A stretch of 64,000 bases of DNA from Amaranthus tricolor (lineage: Eukaryota > Streptophyta > Magnoliopsida > Caryophyllales > Amaranthaceae), in assembly GCF_026212465.1 (NCBI RefSeq), contig NC_080058.1:5312001-5376000 (forward strand). Reading direction: 5' to 3'. Positions 35,341 to 48,500 of this stretch are shown in pieces. The notes below the pieces were generated by a model. It ran no database searches, was not told where the DNA came from, and saw only the letters and a program-made list of their open reading frames with translations. The position numbers and the translations under genes are program-made. Every line of letters starts with the position of its first letter. The first letter of the stretch is position 1.

Positions 35341-36671
35341 TGCATTCTCAATAACATAAAGAACATTAATAAACCGTGTAAGCACAAGAACTTTTAAAAA
35401 TAAACATCACCTTCTCCACCACGCCAATAGCACTAAAAGAGGATACTTTGAATATTCTATTTTCTAAATAAAATAACGATCATATGTATATCACCAAACT
35501 AAACCTAATAAGTACAATGCAAATACATGTAAATTGTTCATTAGGACACAAAGTTTTCACTAACATTTGAATAAACAAACATACCCTAGGTTGAAGAATG
35601 TTAACACTTGAGAACTTCTTTAAAATGAAGCTGAAATCTCAACCAATAAGGTAATGGGATTGTCACAAGTTTATTAAAAGAAGAATCTTTGAAAATTTTA
35701 GTACTTTTTAGCTAAGTATAACCCGCTAACATTCTCAATAATTCTTAAATTAGATACACAAATATTAACGTTTGAATATATAATACGAAATAATGAAATC
35801 CAAATATCAATTATGTGCATAATATTTAAGTAAAATTAAGTGGATTATCTATGGGACATTCAGGATGAATGGAGCATTATTTTAGGCTTAATTTCACAAA
35901 TAGGAGTAGTACTTTAAGGGAGGAATTAAATATTTATATAGCACAAATAATTATATAAGAAAGTTGAGATTTAAGACATTTCTCATACTTCTATATGATT
36001 AACATAAAAACTTGGATGAGACGGTCTCATTATGACTTTAAAGGTATTAATTTTGCAAATTGATACCTTTAAGGCCAAAATTAATAACTATAAGATAAAA
36101 ATTGGAAAATGCTCAGAAAATGAAAAAAATATTCCGATTGTTACACGTGAAAACTGAACGGTTAAAATTGACGGTCTCATTATGATGTCGTCTCCTCCAA
36201 AACGAATGGCATTACAAATTTGTAATTTTTCTTCATAAAATGGTCTTAGCGAGGGACGCACTCGTATAACAAGGTGTGAAGTAACAATATTCTTCGATTG
36301 TGTTTTGTTCTCTCAAGTGTCAAGTCCCATCTAAGATCCGAGCTGTTCAAACTGCAAAGTATCTTATGAGTACACCAAGTTGGATTCAAGATTTGAACTT
36401 TGAAACGCGATTCAACGGAGACGAGACAGATTATTGATTGATTGATCATCAATCCCTAACAATCTTAATCTCAGCAGTCAAACAATTCTCCAAATCCCCT
36501 TTTTTGAAATTTCAATCCCTATTCTTCCACTTGCACCCATCAAAGAATCTTCCTTTACTGTTTTCAATTCCAATTATATTAATACTCTTTTGAAAAAACT
36601 ATTTTGCCCGTTTTTAACCCCTTAAAATATAGAGTAAACCCACCTGAATTATCCCGAATTTTTCCACAAAT
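35341..36671. other. intergenic upstream of IPUT1
   Basis: AT-rich; contains a MITE-like pair of inverted ends at 36011-36200 (GATGAGACGGTCTCATTATG and GACGGTCTCATTATGATGTC). The last 200 bp before the ATG at 36672 are the probable promoter and leader of IPUT1. No other gene seen. Confidence 0.4.
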
Positions 36672-39600
36672 ATGGTGAAATTCAGGATTTTGAATCATGG
36701 GTTTTCATTGTTTTTGTTTATGTTAGTGTTCCAATCTCCAATTTGTGATTGGGGTGTAGATGCTAGAAGAACACAATCTACTGAAGATGCATACGTAACT
36801 TTATTATATGGAGATGAGTTTGTTTTGGGTGTTAGAGTTCTTGGGAAGTCAATTCGTGATACAGGTTCCAAAAAAGATATGGTGGTTTTAGTCTCTGATG
36901 GTGTTTCTGATTATGCCAAGACCCTTCTAGAGGTAATCATTTGCTAATTTTACTTTTTGGATACTTTAATTAATTTGAATTTTGTAATTATAGTTATATA
37001 TATTTCCCTTGTGATTGATGTTGGGTGATTTTTAGATTATGATTGTTAAAAATGAAATCAAATGTGTATTTGATTAGTTCTAGATTTGTTTTGATTTTCC
37101 CTCAAAGGTATAGTTTTTGAATGAATGGCCTGATAAAAGCTGTTGCTTTTTGAACATGGGAGTGGGAGAATATGCATTTATGGGAGCTTTGTGAGAGACT
37201 TTGATTGATATGGTTGTATTGCTGCGTGCCATAGTAGAATGGGAAGTTTTTTGTAATGGGTGCAAAAGCCAGAAATTTAGGTGGTGGTGGTGGTGGGGGG
37301 GGGGGTGTAATTTCTATATGAACATCACAAAAAACGTTCATAGGTGAAGAGGGTGAAAATCGATCATCATCATCATACCCAGTGTATTCCGCTTATAAGA
37401 ACTATGATTAGGGTTTAGTGTATTCCGCTTATAAGAACTATGATTAGGGTTTAGAAAGGGAAGGAAAGCGGCAACTCATACCCATAAAGAAGAGTGCAAG
37501 CCATAAAGTCCCTCGGCTCGAGAAAGATGCATAGATGAATTCTAAGAAAATTGACTTGGAGTTTAAGTTAGTCACAAGACCAACGACTATTGTAACTTAA
37601 AAATAGAGTTCAAATAATATGTGGATATAACTTTCCCATACATACTACATTTTCACTGATTTTTTAGGTTGGTTGTGGCTAATTTTCACCCACTAGTAGC
37701 TCTGCCATTACGTGTGTGAATAAACTTAGTTTTGATCGGGTGGTGCAAATTCTTTTTGGCTAAATCTTTCGTTATGTACTTCTTTGTATAAGAGAAAGAG
37801 TATTCATAAGAACTACTCTACTGTGCTTCAACTTGTTGCATAACTCTATAAAGAATTGTACCTAATTAGGAAAGTAGCCTTGTATGATTTTTTATGTGCT
37901 GAACTGGTTATTTTGTATATGTGAAATTTTCCCTTAATCCCAATGCTCTGAGAAAATTTCTTGACTTTGTTTTGTGATGCTATACCTGGATTGTATACAA
38001 GCTTCTTTTGGTGAAGTTTTTGAGAGGACTGTAATGTGATTTCTTGGACAGGCTGATGGTTGGATAATAGAGAAGATTTCGTTGTTGGAGAATCCTAATC
38101 GTATTCGTCCAACAAGGTTTTGGGGTGTTTACACGAAACTCAAGATATTCAACATGACCAATTATAGAAAGGGTAAATTGATTCCTTATGTATAATGCTT
38201 TTTTAATCAGTCTCTACATGTAATTTATTACTACATTTGACTTATTTGATGAGAGTTCTTTGTACAATGATTAAACAAAGTGCGTTTGTCGCACAGTTGT
38301 GTATCTTGATGCAGATACAATTGTGATCAAGAGCATTGAGGATCTTTTTAAATGCGGGAAGTTTTGTGCTAACTTGAAGCATTCTGAAAGACTAAACTCG
38401 GGAGTCTTGGTTGTTGAACCTTCTAGAACGCTTTTTAATGATATGCTCAGGAAAGTTAGTACTTTGCCTTCTTATACTGGAGGTAATAGCTCTTTTCTGT
38501 AACTAGTTGTGTTCTGCATGTTAAGAAGTTTCCGCTTATATACATGATTTGATCAATAGTCAATACTCTAGCGTAGTCTCATTCTAAGTTGGCAACTAGA
38601 TGGCTGCTGTTGAAAGATTTCTCATTGAAAAGATCAGTGCCCTTGTGTTTGTTTACTCTTTTACTCTTTACAGTTGTAGTTACTTGTTATGGAGACATTT
38701 ATGTACAGAGGTAGTATGGACAAAAACTTTTTTTTGATTAAAAATTTGTATATTAATGTATAAAAAGGCAATAGGGGGTCCTCGAGCATACACACAAGCT
38801 TTAGGTGCATGCCTCATTGAAGTAAGGTGCCAGGATGAAATACAATAGTACGAAAGAATGCAAAATGGTTATTTTTTGCTTTTGAGTTTTTTTTGTGCCT
38901 ATCTGCACTTTTTTGTGTGTCAGGTGCACCTCTTACCCCTTTAGTTTCCCTTAAGTGCACCTCTTTTTAAATGACTACCCTGGCTACATTTAAGTGCTGA
39001 GGCAGCTTTCCCTATGCTTTATACAACTAGGAGCATTTTTAATGACACTGGTGTGTACGTATTACGTAAGACATTTATTGTAATGGTGATAGTGTTGGAA
39101 GGTCTGTTCAAGTTAAATATGTTCTGGACAGTATTTGATATCATTAGGCCATTGTAGTTAGGTACCAACTACCAAGTTTGATTGTTAGAACTCTTCTTTT
39201 TTCATCTCTCTTTATAGTTTTTGTATGCATTCTTGCTATTACTTTAGCACCTTTGAATTCATTAAACATTTTGAAAAATTCAACTGAATAATGGTTGGTG
39301 GTGAAATTATTCAAGACGTTTTGTTCATTCAGGAATTTCAAAGAGGTTTACACCTATTCACACTTATAGAAATAAATTTGTCTGGAGGGAAATGGGTTGT
39401 AAATTTATCCTGCATATTGGGAATAAGGAACAGAGAATTGTTGGGGCACTGTATGTAATTGACTACAAAATTCTGCTAAGTATGTGCTGGGCCGCTTGCT
39501 ATCTGCTCCAAATGAAATATCCTAGAGGATTTCAACAACAAAATTCCATTATCTCAGCCTCTCAGGTCATTAGTTGGCTTTCGCCTATGGTTTTTGGGGA

Positions 39601-42600
39601 TACGGATGTGAGCGCGCTAACCCTTTCCCTTGTAATACTCTCTCTGTCCTACTGGTTTTGCTTCTTTTTTTTTCCGTCCCATAAATTCTGCTATATTTTT
39701 ATTTTTGGTCATAACCCACAACATTTCTTTGATTTTCATTCATACATTTAACTTATCTTTTCATCTTATCCACACATTTCTTTCCCTTCTCCATAAATCT
39801 CACCTTTTAATCCTTTTTTGTTCGTTTCCTTAATTTGGACACAATTTGTACTCTTGCAAAAGTCATGGGACAAGGAGTAACAAAGATATTCTTTCTGGTA
39901 CATTTAGATCCATAAAACCTGCTTTTTTCCCTAGTTGGGTTAGATTCATGCAATGGCACAGGTTCTTGGTCATACAAAATAGGTTTGTGTGACATTAATT
40001 TGAAACATAACATGCACGTCTTTTTGCTGATGAACATTTAACTATATAAAAAATGAATTAGGGCCATGTTGCTACCATATAATAAAACGAAAGTTTTGTC
40101 ATTCACAACTTAAAGATTCCCCAATCAATTTAGCATGGGCTTATTTTTTAAGCTTTGTAGCATGTAAAGATAGGACAATGACGAAGCCAACGTTACTCAG
40201 CTTTTTTAAGGAGTGTATGTTTTGTTTCCCATCTTTGAAGATGCCTCCAAAGATAAGTGGTGATGTTAACAGCAAAGTGTTAACCTCCATTAATCTGATT
40301 GAGCATAAGCGTTTTTGATGTTGTAGAAGACGTTAGGTAATTTGCTTTCCTTTATTTACTACACTTAGTTCTTGAACCGTTGGATTGGTTTCATGATAGA
40401 GGTGAACGATGCTTGCTAATTTTAGTATTAGGTGAACTCTCTCTTCCACATTCCAAAAGGCCAAATTCTTTACAAAAAACCCTCACTTTCATGGAAGTAG
40501 TTGGGTAATTCTGCTCTTGTTCTACATTTAACTCTTTAATTCTCCAAAGCTTCTTGTTGATCTATATTAAACCCAATGACCCGATATTTACCCGACCCTA
40601 TAACCGAACTCGACTTGACCCGACCTTCATATGAAAAAATCAATGAGGATACAAAACTCAATTTTGAACCGACCCAAAACACGTGACTTGAAATCAACCC
40701 AATGACCCAAATGAACACCTCTAATTTTTCGTGGTAAATAACGGAATAAAAAATTTCAATTTAAACAAATGCATTATTTTTGAACTTTCTTGACCTAAAT
40801 ATATGAAATTCTGTCATGCTGAATATTTAGAAATTATATTTCCAGGTTTTTTTTTGTGTAGCTTTGTTGTCTCTATGTGACAGTAAAAGTATTCTTTCAT
40901 GTAATTGTAACACATTTATTCTGAGTTATAGAGATTATGATGGGTTTTTTCTTTTTCCATAATTCCCTCCTGTAATAAAAGATTGTACCTTTATGATTCA
41001 AGGCTTTGGCTTTCGCCGTTATTCCATACATTTATTTGTTCTTTATACTTACATGGTTCTGTTTATTTCAGGGGATCAAGGGTTCCTGAACTCATATTAC
41101 GGTGGGTTTGCTGATGCCCATTTATTTAATCCTAATTTGTCATCTGAAGAATTAAAGTCTAGACCAACACCAGAAATGGAGCGCCTCTCTACTCTTTACA
41201 ATGCTGATGTTGGTCTATACATGCTTGCTAACAAGGTATTTGTTCTTGGAAAAACGTCTAATGCACCGTATTTTCTACTTAAATTGCGTTCTTATATGAT
41301 TTCTAGCCGAATGTAGTTTTGTATCCTTCATTGTTCTTTATTATTTCAGTAATAATAAGGTTTTGCTTTATCTTGGGCTAAAATAAACATCTTGATTCAT
41401 AATATTTGTGATTAGGGAATTTTGATCATTTGCATTGTGTATGCAGTGGATGGTAGATGAGAAAGAACTCCATGTTATTCATTATACCCTTGGTCCTTTG
41501 AAACCATGGGATTGGTATACAGCTTGGCTAGTGAAACCTGTTGATCTCTGGCAGGTACTTTCTCCTTTTTTTCTTTTAACCTTTTCCTAAGTCTACTGTC
41601 TTTGTAGTCTGTATGCAATGGTAAAATAACGGGCGTTACACGTTACGTAACAGTAAGCGCGGCGTTTAGACAGTGAAATTTTATGCACCGTTATATAACA
41701 TGTTTTAACTTCCCAGCAACTCTCAAACAGGTTACATAAAGGGCGTTGCGTAACGTAACGGGGGAGTTTTTATTCCATACCTTTATATATCTACCTATCA
41801 TGCAGGACATTAGGCTGACGATTGAGGAATCTCTACCTGGAACTGGGGGAGGAAGAAATCCTCAAGATGAACTTTGGGTCAAAGTTCTTTTTCTGCTTCC
41901 TTTTCTTGGTCTCATCTTTTTCTACTATCGCTCTTTTCTTCAGGTATTACAGAATGTAAATGTCGATCTACTTGATTTTTATAGAACAATAAAAGAAAAT
42001 TTTGATCTGAGAACATCTCTATTGTGTTTCAGGTTTTCGAGTCTTTTGGCTTACTTTGTAGGGCATCAATGTGTGATCGCATGAGACACCTTGCTCTTAG
42101 ATTTAGAACGTGTACTTTGCATCCATTTGCTACAGTGTCTCCTTCATCAGCTTTGAACTCCAACCAACAGGTATGTTTAGACCGACCACTAAAACTAAGT
42201 ATTCTAAAAGATTACTTATGAGCTGTATATTCATTCGGGTCATCGAATTGATTTTGGGTTAGGTGTTACGGGCCGGTTTGAAATCGGGTTTTGTGACCAT
42301 GATGTTTTTTACATAATTGTGAATCATTTTTGAAGTCGGGTTCGGTTACAACTAGGTCGGGTACATTTCGGGTCATCGGATCTGTTTTAAATACCTTTGC
42401 CTGTATGCTATGACGTTGATTGAAGCTAAATCACTCGCTTCAGATTTTGTCTGTTATAGAACTGCTTTGATGCTTACAATTTTTTTGAACAGTTCTATAG
42501 TGGCTTGCTATCCAAGGTACCTTGGTTTCTCGGAGGAATGTCTATCTCTGTGTGCCTTCTATCTGCTGTTGTCGCACTCGGATTGGCTTTCCTGATGGTT

Positions 42601-43774
42601 CCACGGCAAGTGCTCCCTTGGACAGGATTGGTACTTATGTACGAATGGACTTTTACCCTCTTCTTCCTACTCTTTGGAGGCTATTTACGGCTGGTTTACC
42701 AATGGGGTAAAATTAAAGCTACACAGGCAGCATTGTATTCTTCCGATCCCGAGTCTTTAGATTATGATTATAGGAAAGGTCTGTATTCCGTTGAAATTCT
42801 CTTGTTTAATATTGTCTAAACAAGTGCCTGCTTCTGACGGTTTTTATGGGTGTTGCTTGTCGTAGGTCATCAGCGGCAGGTGTCATCTTATGATGCTGCA
42901 GTGCTGTATTATGGATTGGGAATGGCTTTTCTTGCAATTATAGCACCATTGTTACCTTACCTTTTGGGAATTACTGCTTTGTTTGTGAGGTATGTTCCAT
43001 TTTTTCTGTTACTTCGATTGGTTGATCTTGAACAAGTTACTTTAAATTGTACGAAATTGTCATGGTGTGGTCATCTTTCAAGCTTCATAAATTGTAACAA
43101 ATTTGTGTCAGCAGTCAACATTAGCTGTTGAATATTATGCTTTCGCATTTAATTTACCGATTAGTGTATGGTCTGTTGTCATCCAACCCTCCTAAGACCC
43201 TAATCATAGCTTTCATAAGCGGGAGGATGTACTGGGTTTGAGCAGTCATGATTGATCAAGGTAGCCGAAATCTTCATCACATTCAAATGAAGCCTATGTC
43301 GTTAATGCATTGTCGATGTTGGAGTGTGTTTGTTCTTATCATTCAAGAATAGGATGCTTGAAAGTCTTTAACTTTTATTTGATAGGGTTGAAAGTTCGAC
43401 TCTGTAGTCTTATCCCTTCAACAAGTTCCCCTTTTCGTTTGCCGTATTTCTAGAATTTAAGGAGAAGTATTTTATTTATGTGGAGATCGTGTTCGATTAA
43501 GATTGTTGAATGTCATGTCTTCTTTTGTTTTGAATTCTTTTGGAACTTCCTCAATTAGCGCACTTATCTATCCGAGGAGGAGGAGCTGATGGTAGTTCCG
43601 TTCATACCCTAACTTCAACCTGTCGGGGATCCTATCGTGACCAATTGCTAATAGATTATCTCGCTTTGCAGACTAGGTTTGATGGTTGTTGGAGGCATTG
43701 TTTTGGCAACTTTTATGGCATACGCATCGGAACACCTCGCAATTCAATCCTATATAAAAGGGCTTGAAGACTGA
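36672..43774 (+). CDS. IPUT1: inositol phosphorylceramide glucuronosyltransferase (PGSIP6-type GT8)
   Basis: Golgi enzyme that adds glucuronic acid from UDP-GlcA to inositol phosphorylceramide, the first sugar of plant GIPC sphingolipids. Ten exons: 36672-36932, 38052-38172, 38297-38482, 41072-41235, 41447-41554, 41806-41943, 42033-42170, 42493-42778, 42866-42989 and 43672-43774 (1629 nt, 542 aa, all phases matching). A hydrophobic N-terminus acts as signal or anchor. The GT8 domain contains AYVTLLYGDEFVLGVRVLG, the metal-binding DxD as YLDADT (132-134), NSGVLVVEP and GDQGFLNSYYGG. The C-terminal third has about five membrane segments (for example VLFLLPFLGLIFFYY and WFLGGMSISVCLLSAVVAL), which set this clade apart from soluble glycogenin-like GT8 enzymes. 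Length matches the family (about 540). Introns 3 and 5 carry MITEs. Confidence 0.96.
37381..37452 (+). repeat. 36-bp tandem duplication in IPUT1 intron 1
   Basis: AGTGTATTCCGCTTATAAGA plus ACTATGATTAGGGTTT occurs twice in succession (37381 and 37417). A diverged inverted relative is at about 43190-43235 in the last intron. Confidence 0.9.
39636..39879. mobile_element. Stowaway-like MITE in IPUT1 intron 3
   Basis: The left end TACTCTCTCTGTCCTACTGG matches, inverted, the right end AGTCATGGGACAAGGAGTA. TA borders, about 244 bp, non-coding. Confidence 0.75.
40560..40725. repeat. dispersed GACCC / GAACACCTCTA repeat (IPUT1 intron 3)
   Basis: Rich in ACCCAATGACCC and CCCGACC words, ending CCCAAATGAACACCTCTA. 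A relative with the same ending (CCCGAATGAACACCTCTAG) is at about 48240-48380 in the reductase gene. Probably ends of a small non-autonomous transposon family. Confidence 0.5.
41611..41784. mobile_element. small inverted-repeat element abutting the exon 6 acceptor of IPUT1
   Basis: The left part (TATGCAATGGTAAAATAACG, GGGCGTTACACGTTACG) is mirrored by the right part (GCGTAACGTAACGGGGGAG, TTTATTCCATACC). It is about 170 bp, and its right end lies only about 20 bp before the acceptor at 41805. Confidence 0.6.
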
Positions 43775-45590
43775 TACGCCCATGGGTGACATAGGTGTCG
43801 GTTTTGTAAGTTCGACTAATTTTTTCCGTTTTGTGATTCATCGAACAAGACGTTTTGTATCATTTCCATTTATTCTTAGTAATTGTAGATATTTTGTTGA
43901 TTAATTCCATCCTTGCTTAATGTTGGTGTAATCTACAATCTTGTAGAATTTCAGCCTTTCTGGCAAAATAATTAGTTGTAGATATTGCTGTTTTTAGTTG
44001 GAAATGTACATGAAATATGACGGGAATGTTGTAATTTCTAACCTATTATTTAGTGGAGAACCGGTTTTATCCTACTTGGAACAAATACCGTCTTTCACCG
44101 ACAAGGTCTTGGCTTGGGTTCAATTTTAACAAATAAGTTAAAAATGACATTTGGTAAGACACCTAGCAAGATAAAGCCGGACAAGACACATTAAAATAAA
44201 ACCATAATTAAGGAAATATAAAAATAATCGTAAAGGTCTAAACAATAAATAATTAATGCAAAGGTAGCTATCGATGGTCAAGGACACAAATTTGACGACT
44301 CTAATTTTATCCCTTGTCAGGTTCTCAGAGTATTGTAACTTGCAACGTGTTCATAGTATTTCATATTTGCTCCCTCTAAGTTTTCTTAGGCCTATCATGA
44401 CTTCTTTTTCAATCGTGACGCTTACCACTCTATTCTAAGCACGCCAATGGTCTTCCTATAAGTCAGTTACATCTTTATCAATCTCCTCATTATTCCAGAT
44501 TACTAATCTTAATTATGTAAATTTGATTGTTTGCGAAACAATATCTTCTCCAACAGTCACTTAAGGTTCTCCTACTTGCTCTCCAGCTCTAAAACTGCAT
44601 CATAAGTATTCTGTTTTAAAACGATAAATATTCGCAACCCTTTTCCTTTTAGGGTTACTCACCAATTCTCGAACCCTATATTGACTTCTTCACAAGTTTT
44701 AGCTACCGTACATCGATACATATCATCAGCAAATATCATACACCAAAAAATACTTTCAACAATAAATTTTGTCAAAAAAAATAAATAAATAATTAAGATA
44801 AATATAATCATGCAGTCTATTCAAAGAAATTGTACTTATAAATATTTAATGCATTTGCATATCAAAGTCAGTTAACACATGATTGAACTGAAATCGGTGA
44901 TTAAACAAGAAGTTAACCGTTAAATTAGGTTGAAACTTGAAACTCAATGTAAGCACGTAAGTAATGACGTTAGCAGTCAATTTTACAATTAGGATAACAA
45001 TTTTCCAAGGCTTGATTCATAGCCATTTGAATAGTACACATATTTGTTTGTCCCACTCAATTTATTTAATTTGTCATAAAAAATATATTTACTTTTATTT
45101 TTAAATATAATTTTACTACTTTTATTTTCTACGTTTATTCTTAATTTAAATACTATAATATTTTAGTATTTACCATATTTTTTTTTATTTTTTTGTCTTC
45201 ATGTTAAAAGTTGATAGTGCTAAATAGGTGAGATATGAGTTTTTACACATTAGCTGCAATATATAAGATAAACTTGAATAATAAATAGTGTCTTTAATCG
45301 AAATGTAGCAAATATTTCAGAATTGAGGAATTATTTTAATAGGAGAGAAGGAAAATTATTAATTACGTGTTACACATTGTTACTTAGTGCACCTACTCAT
45401 GATTATGCTGCACCTAGCCACCTACTCATAATGTTGAAGTAAGCATTAGGTGCCTTCCCATAAAAAATGATTATTTAATATAAAAATATGAAGAATAAAA
45501 TAATAATTTTTATTATTAAGAATGAATATATATCTAAAGAGACCGAATTGAAAGAGAAAGAGAAGAGAGATTAAGAGAGTAAATAAAAAG
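43775..45590. other. intergenic between IPUT1 and the reductase
   Basis: IPUT1 3' UTR at the left; promoter of the reductase at the right (AATATATAT about 65 bp upstream of the ATG is a possible TATA box). Between them the sequence is AT-rich with no supported gene. Confidence 0.35.
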
Positions 45591-48500
45591 ATGAGCAGTG
45601 TTGAGAAGAAAGTAGTGTGTGTGACAGGTGCATCAGGATACATAGCTTCTTGGCTTGTTAAGCTTCTACTTCAATATGGTTATACTGTCCATGCCACTGT
45701 TCGAGACCCAAGTATATATGTCTTCTCTACTCTATTTCTTTTTTTATTTTTTTATTTTTTTATTTTTTATTATTTTTAATTTATTTATTTACTCTCTCAA
45801 TAAAAGAGAAAGAGTATAGTATTTTTAAATATTAAAGAGGTAAAATAAAGTTAGTAAGTATAAAGATGTAAATAAGTTAAGTTTAATACTCTCTATGTTC
45901 CATTAAATTTGCATCATTTTTCATTTTAGTCTGTCGTACTTAATTTGCATCATTTTTATTTTTAGACAATGACCCATCACTTTCTTTTAATCTCATTTAT
46001 ACATTTTCACTTTCTTTTAATTTCATCCATACAATTCATTTTTTCTCTTTATTTATTAGTACTTTCTTAAAAATAACTCAATCCTCTTTGATGGAAACTA
46101 AAGAGGACAGAGTAGTAATTATAAATTGGTAAAGTTAACATGCTCAAAATAGAATAAAACATTTATGGTGACTTGATCTAATAAGAAAATGAGTCATACT
46201 TATGGGGTGTTTACTATGGCAGATAAGATGCAATGAAAGAGAAATGATAAAGAGGAGTAAGACTAAGGGTATGGGTTATAGTTATATGTTGTCTGGTATA
46301 AAAATATTAGGAAAACACTTGATCAAAAAAGAGAATTTATTACTTGACATAAATGAATGGTAACAAAATAAGGGTATCCAATATCCATTACCCTCAAGAA
46401 AGAGATTGGATTAACCTAATAATATACCAAACAAAACATATGAAGTAAAGATAATTGAATCCCTTACTTGATATTAAAAAGTTCATACCAAACACTTTCT
46501 TAGAATGAATAATATTTACATTAATATATTTATTTATGCATATTTAAAAATTATAAAAAATTATATTTATGATCTTTACATTAAAATAAATCAAATAAAA
46601 TTTCACTTGACTATATTATAACTTGTAAATTAAAAATAAATTAAAAATTAAAACTAATCGATGAATAATATTAAAAATCAAATGAGAGTAATAACTTGAA
46701 TGTGACGGATTATATTTTTATGTATTCTCTATTTCTACAACTATTCTTAGTCATTAACTTAGATTGATTGATCCTTTATTTTTATTTGTGATAGTATGTA
46801 TGTTGGAGAGATCAATATGATCATGTTTTTTGTATGTGGATTGATGTAGGTATTTTATGGAGTATTTTTTTTTCATTATAATTGCTATATTTTTTTTATT
46901 TAACCAATTTAAATTACTTGCTATGTTGTTATTTTGGCAAATAAATAATTATTTATATGCTTATTTTGCCCCAACTTTTCTCATTAGCCTTTATATTTAT
47001 GTTTTTAGAGATTAAAATGATTTTTCTAACATAAAAATACCAATTTCTTAATTTGTATGCAAAATTCTTTTGTAACGGGTAGATTAAAATGGAGGAAGTA
47101 CCAAGTAGTAAATACTCCTTTCTATTAAGCCTAATGGTTCCAGGGGCAACTTAGTTTGGGCAAGAGGGCCGGGGGTGGCGCCTCCTTTACACTGGTTTTC
47201 TCTAATTATTGGTTTAGTTGGAAGATTATTTGGAACTCTATTCATTTCACAATGTTGGTTATGTTTGGTATCTTATATAATACTTCCTTCGTTCTTTAAT
47301 GTTATCTTCAGTATTTCACTTTAAGGAGAGAGAAATTTAATTAATGTTTTTGGCACATATTTAGAAGATAAAATATATCCATGTGAGATCTCGTTGGATT
47401 CGTCTTAACGTATACTTTTTTATTATGTGTTTTTTATGAATTTAATTATATGCATTTAGAGATATTAAGGTTTAAAATTTGCATTGAAAACTATGTAAAA
47501 AGTAAATGAGAAAAACAAAAGGAAACGAAAGGAGTAATTGATGTTTTGCTATATGTGTGGTATGAAATTTGTTAGGTAAGCATTAATTAAGATAAAACTT
47601 TTTTGAAATCCTCAATTAATCAATGAAGTAATAAAATAACTATTTATTTTCTCAACCAATTTGAAAACGTAAATTATTGTGAGAGACAAATCATCCCTTT
47701 AAAAAACGGTATCTCAAAATAATAGCCGATCTAAAAAACTTTACATAAAAGAAAAAAGAATTTCAAAATGTAATCAACAAAGAAATCAACATTGTAAAAA
47801 CCAAGAAAATACTGCTCAAGCTTGGCTCACTTGTATAAATAGGTTACCCTACCCTATATTTCTTGTAAATTTTTTTTAAAAAAACTCATATATATATATA
47901 TATATATGTCATTTTTAATTAATAATTAGGTTCTTAAATGGTTGTTACTTATAGATGATGAAGACAAAGTAGGGCATTTGTTAAAACTGGAGGGAGCCAA
48001 GGAGAGGCTACACATATTTAAAGCCGATTTGATGGAAGAAGGATCTTTTGATTCGGCTATTTCTGGTTGTCAAGGAGTTTTCCATACCGCTTCTCCTGTC
48101 GATTTCAATGTCATAGATCCCCAGGTTCATGTTATTCCTCCGTTATGTATTAAGCGTTCCACAAGAATTAAGAAGTGAGTATCTTTACGTTAAAAAGACT
48201 ATCATAACCTAAATAAGTGCAAAAGGTAGATGTATTCAAAATAGACTCGATGATTTGATATTTATCCAACCTTGGAACGGAACCCAACCTAACTCGAATT
48301 CAAAATGAATTTAAAATAATGTAAAAATTAATGTGGCGCAAGATCCAATTTTGAACCGACCCGAATGAACACCTCTAGCAAAAGGCAATGATATATGATG
48401 CAGGAAAAAAAGCAGGAAAATGTAACAAGTAATACAAAAAGTAATTATGAATTTAAATAAGGAAAATGTAATAAGTAAAATGTAACGGAGGAAGTAGAAA

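Noticed and set aside
37287..37311. GGT/G-run as a G-quadruplex regulatory element
   Set aside because: A short simple repeat in intron 1 of IPUT1 with no other support.
44340..44700. Possible LINE-type tail on the minus strand
   Set aside because: A few suggestive residues only; no reverse transcriptase motif, no poly(A) tail and no target duplication could be found.
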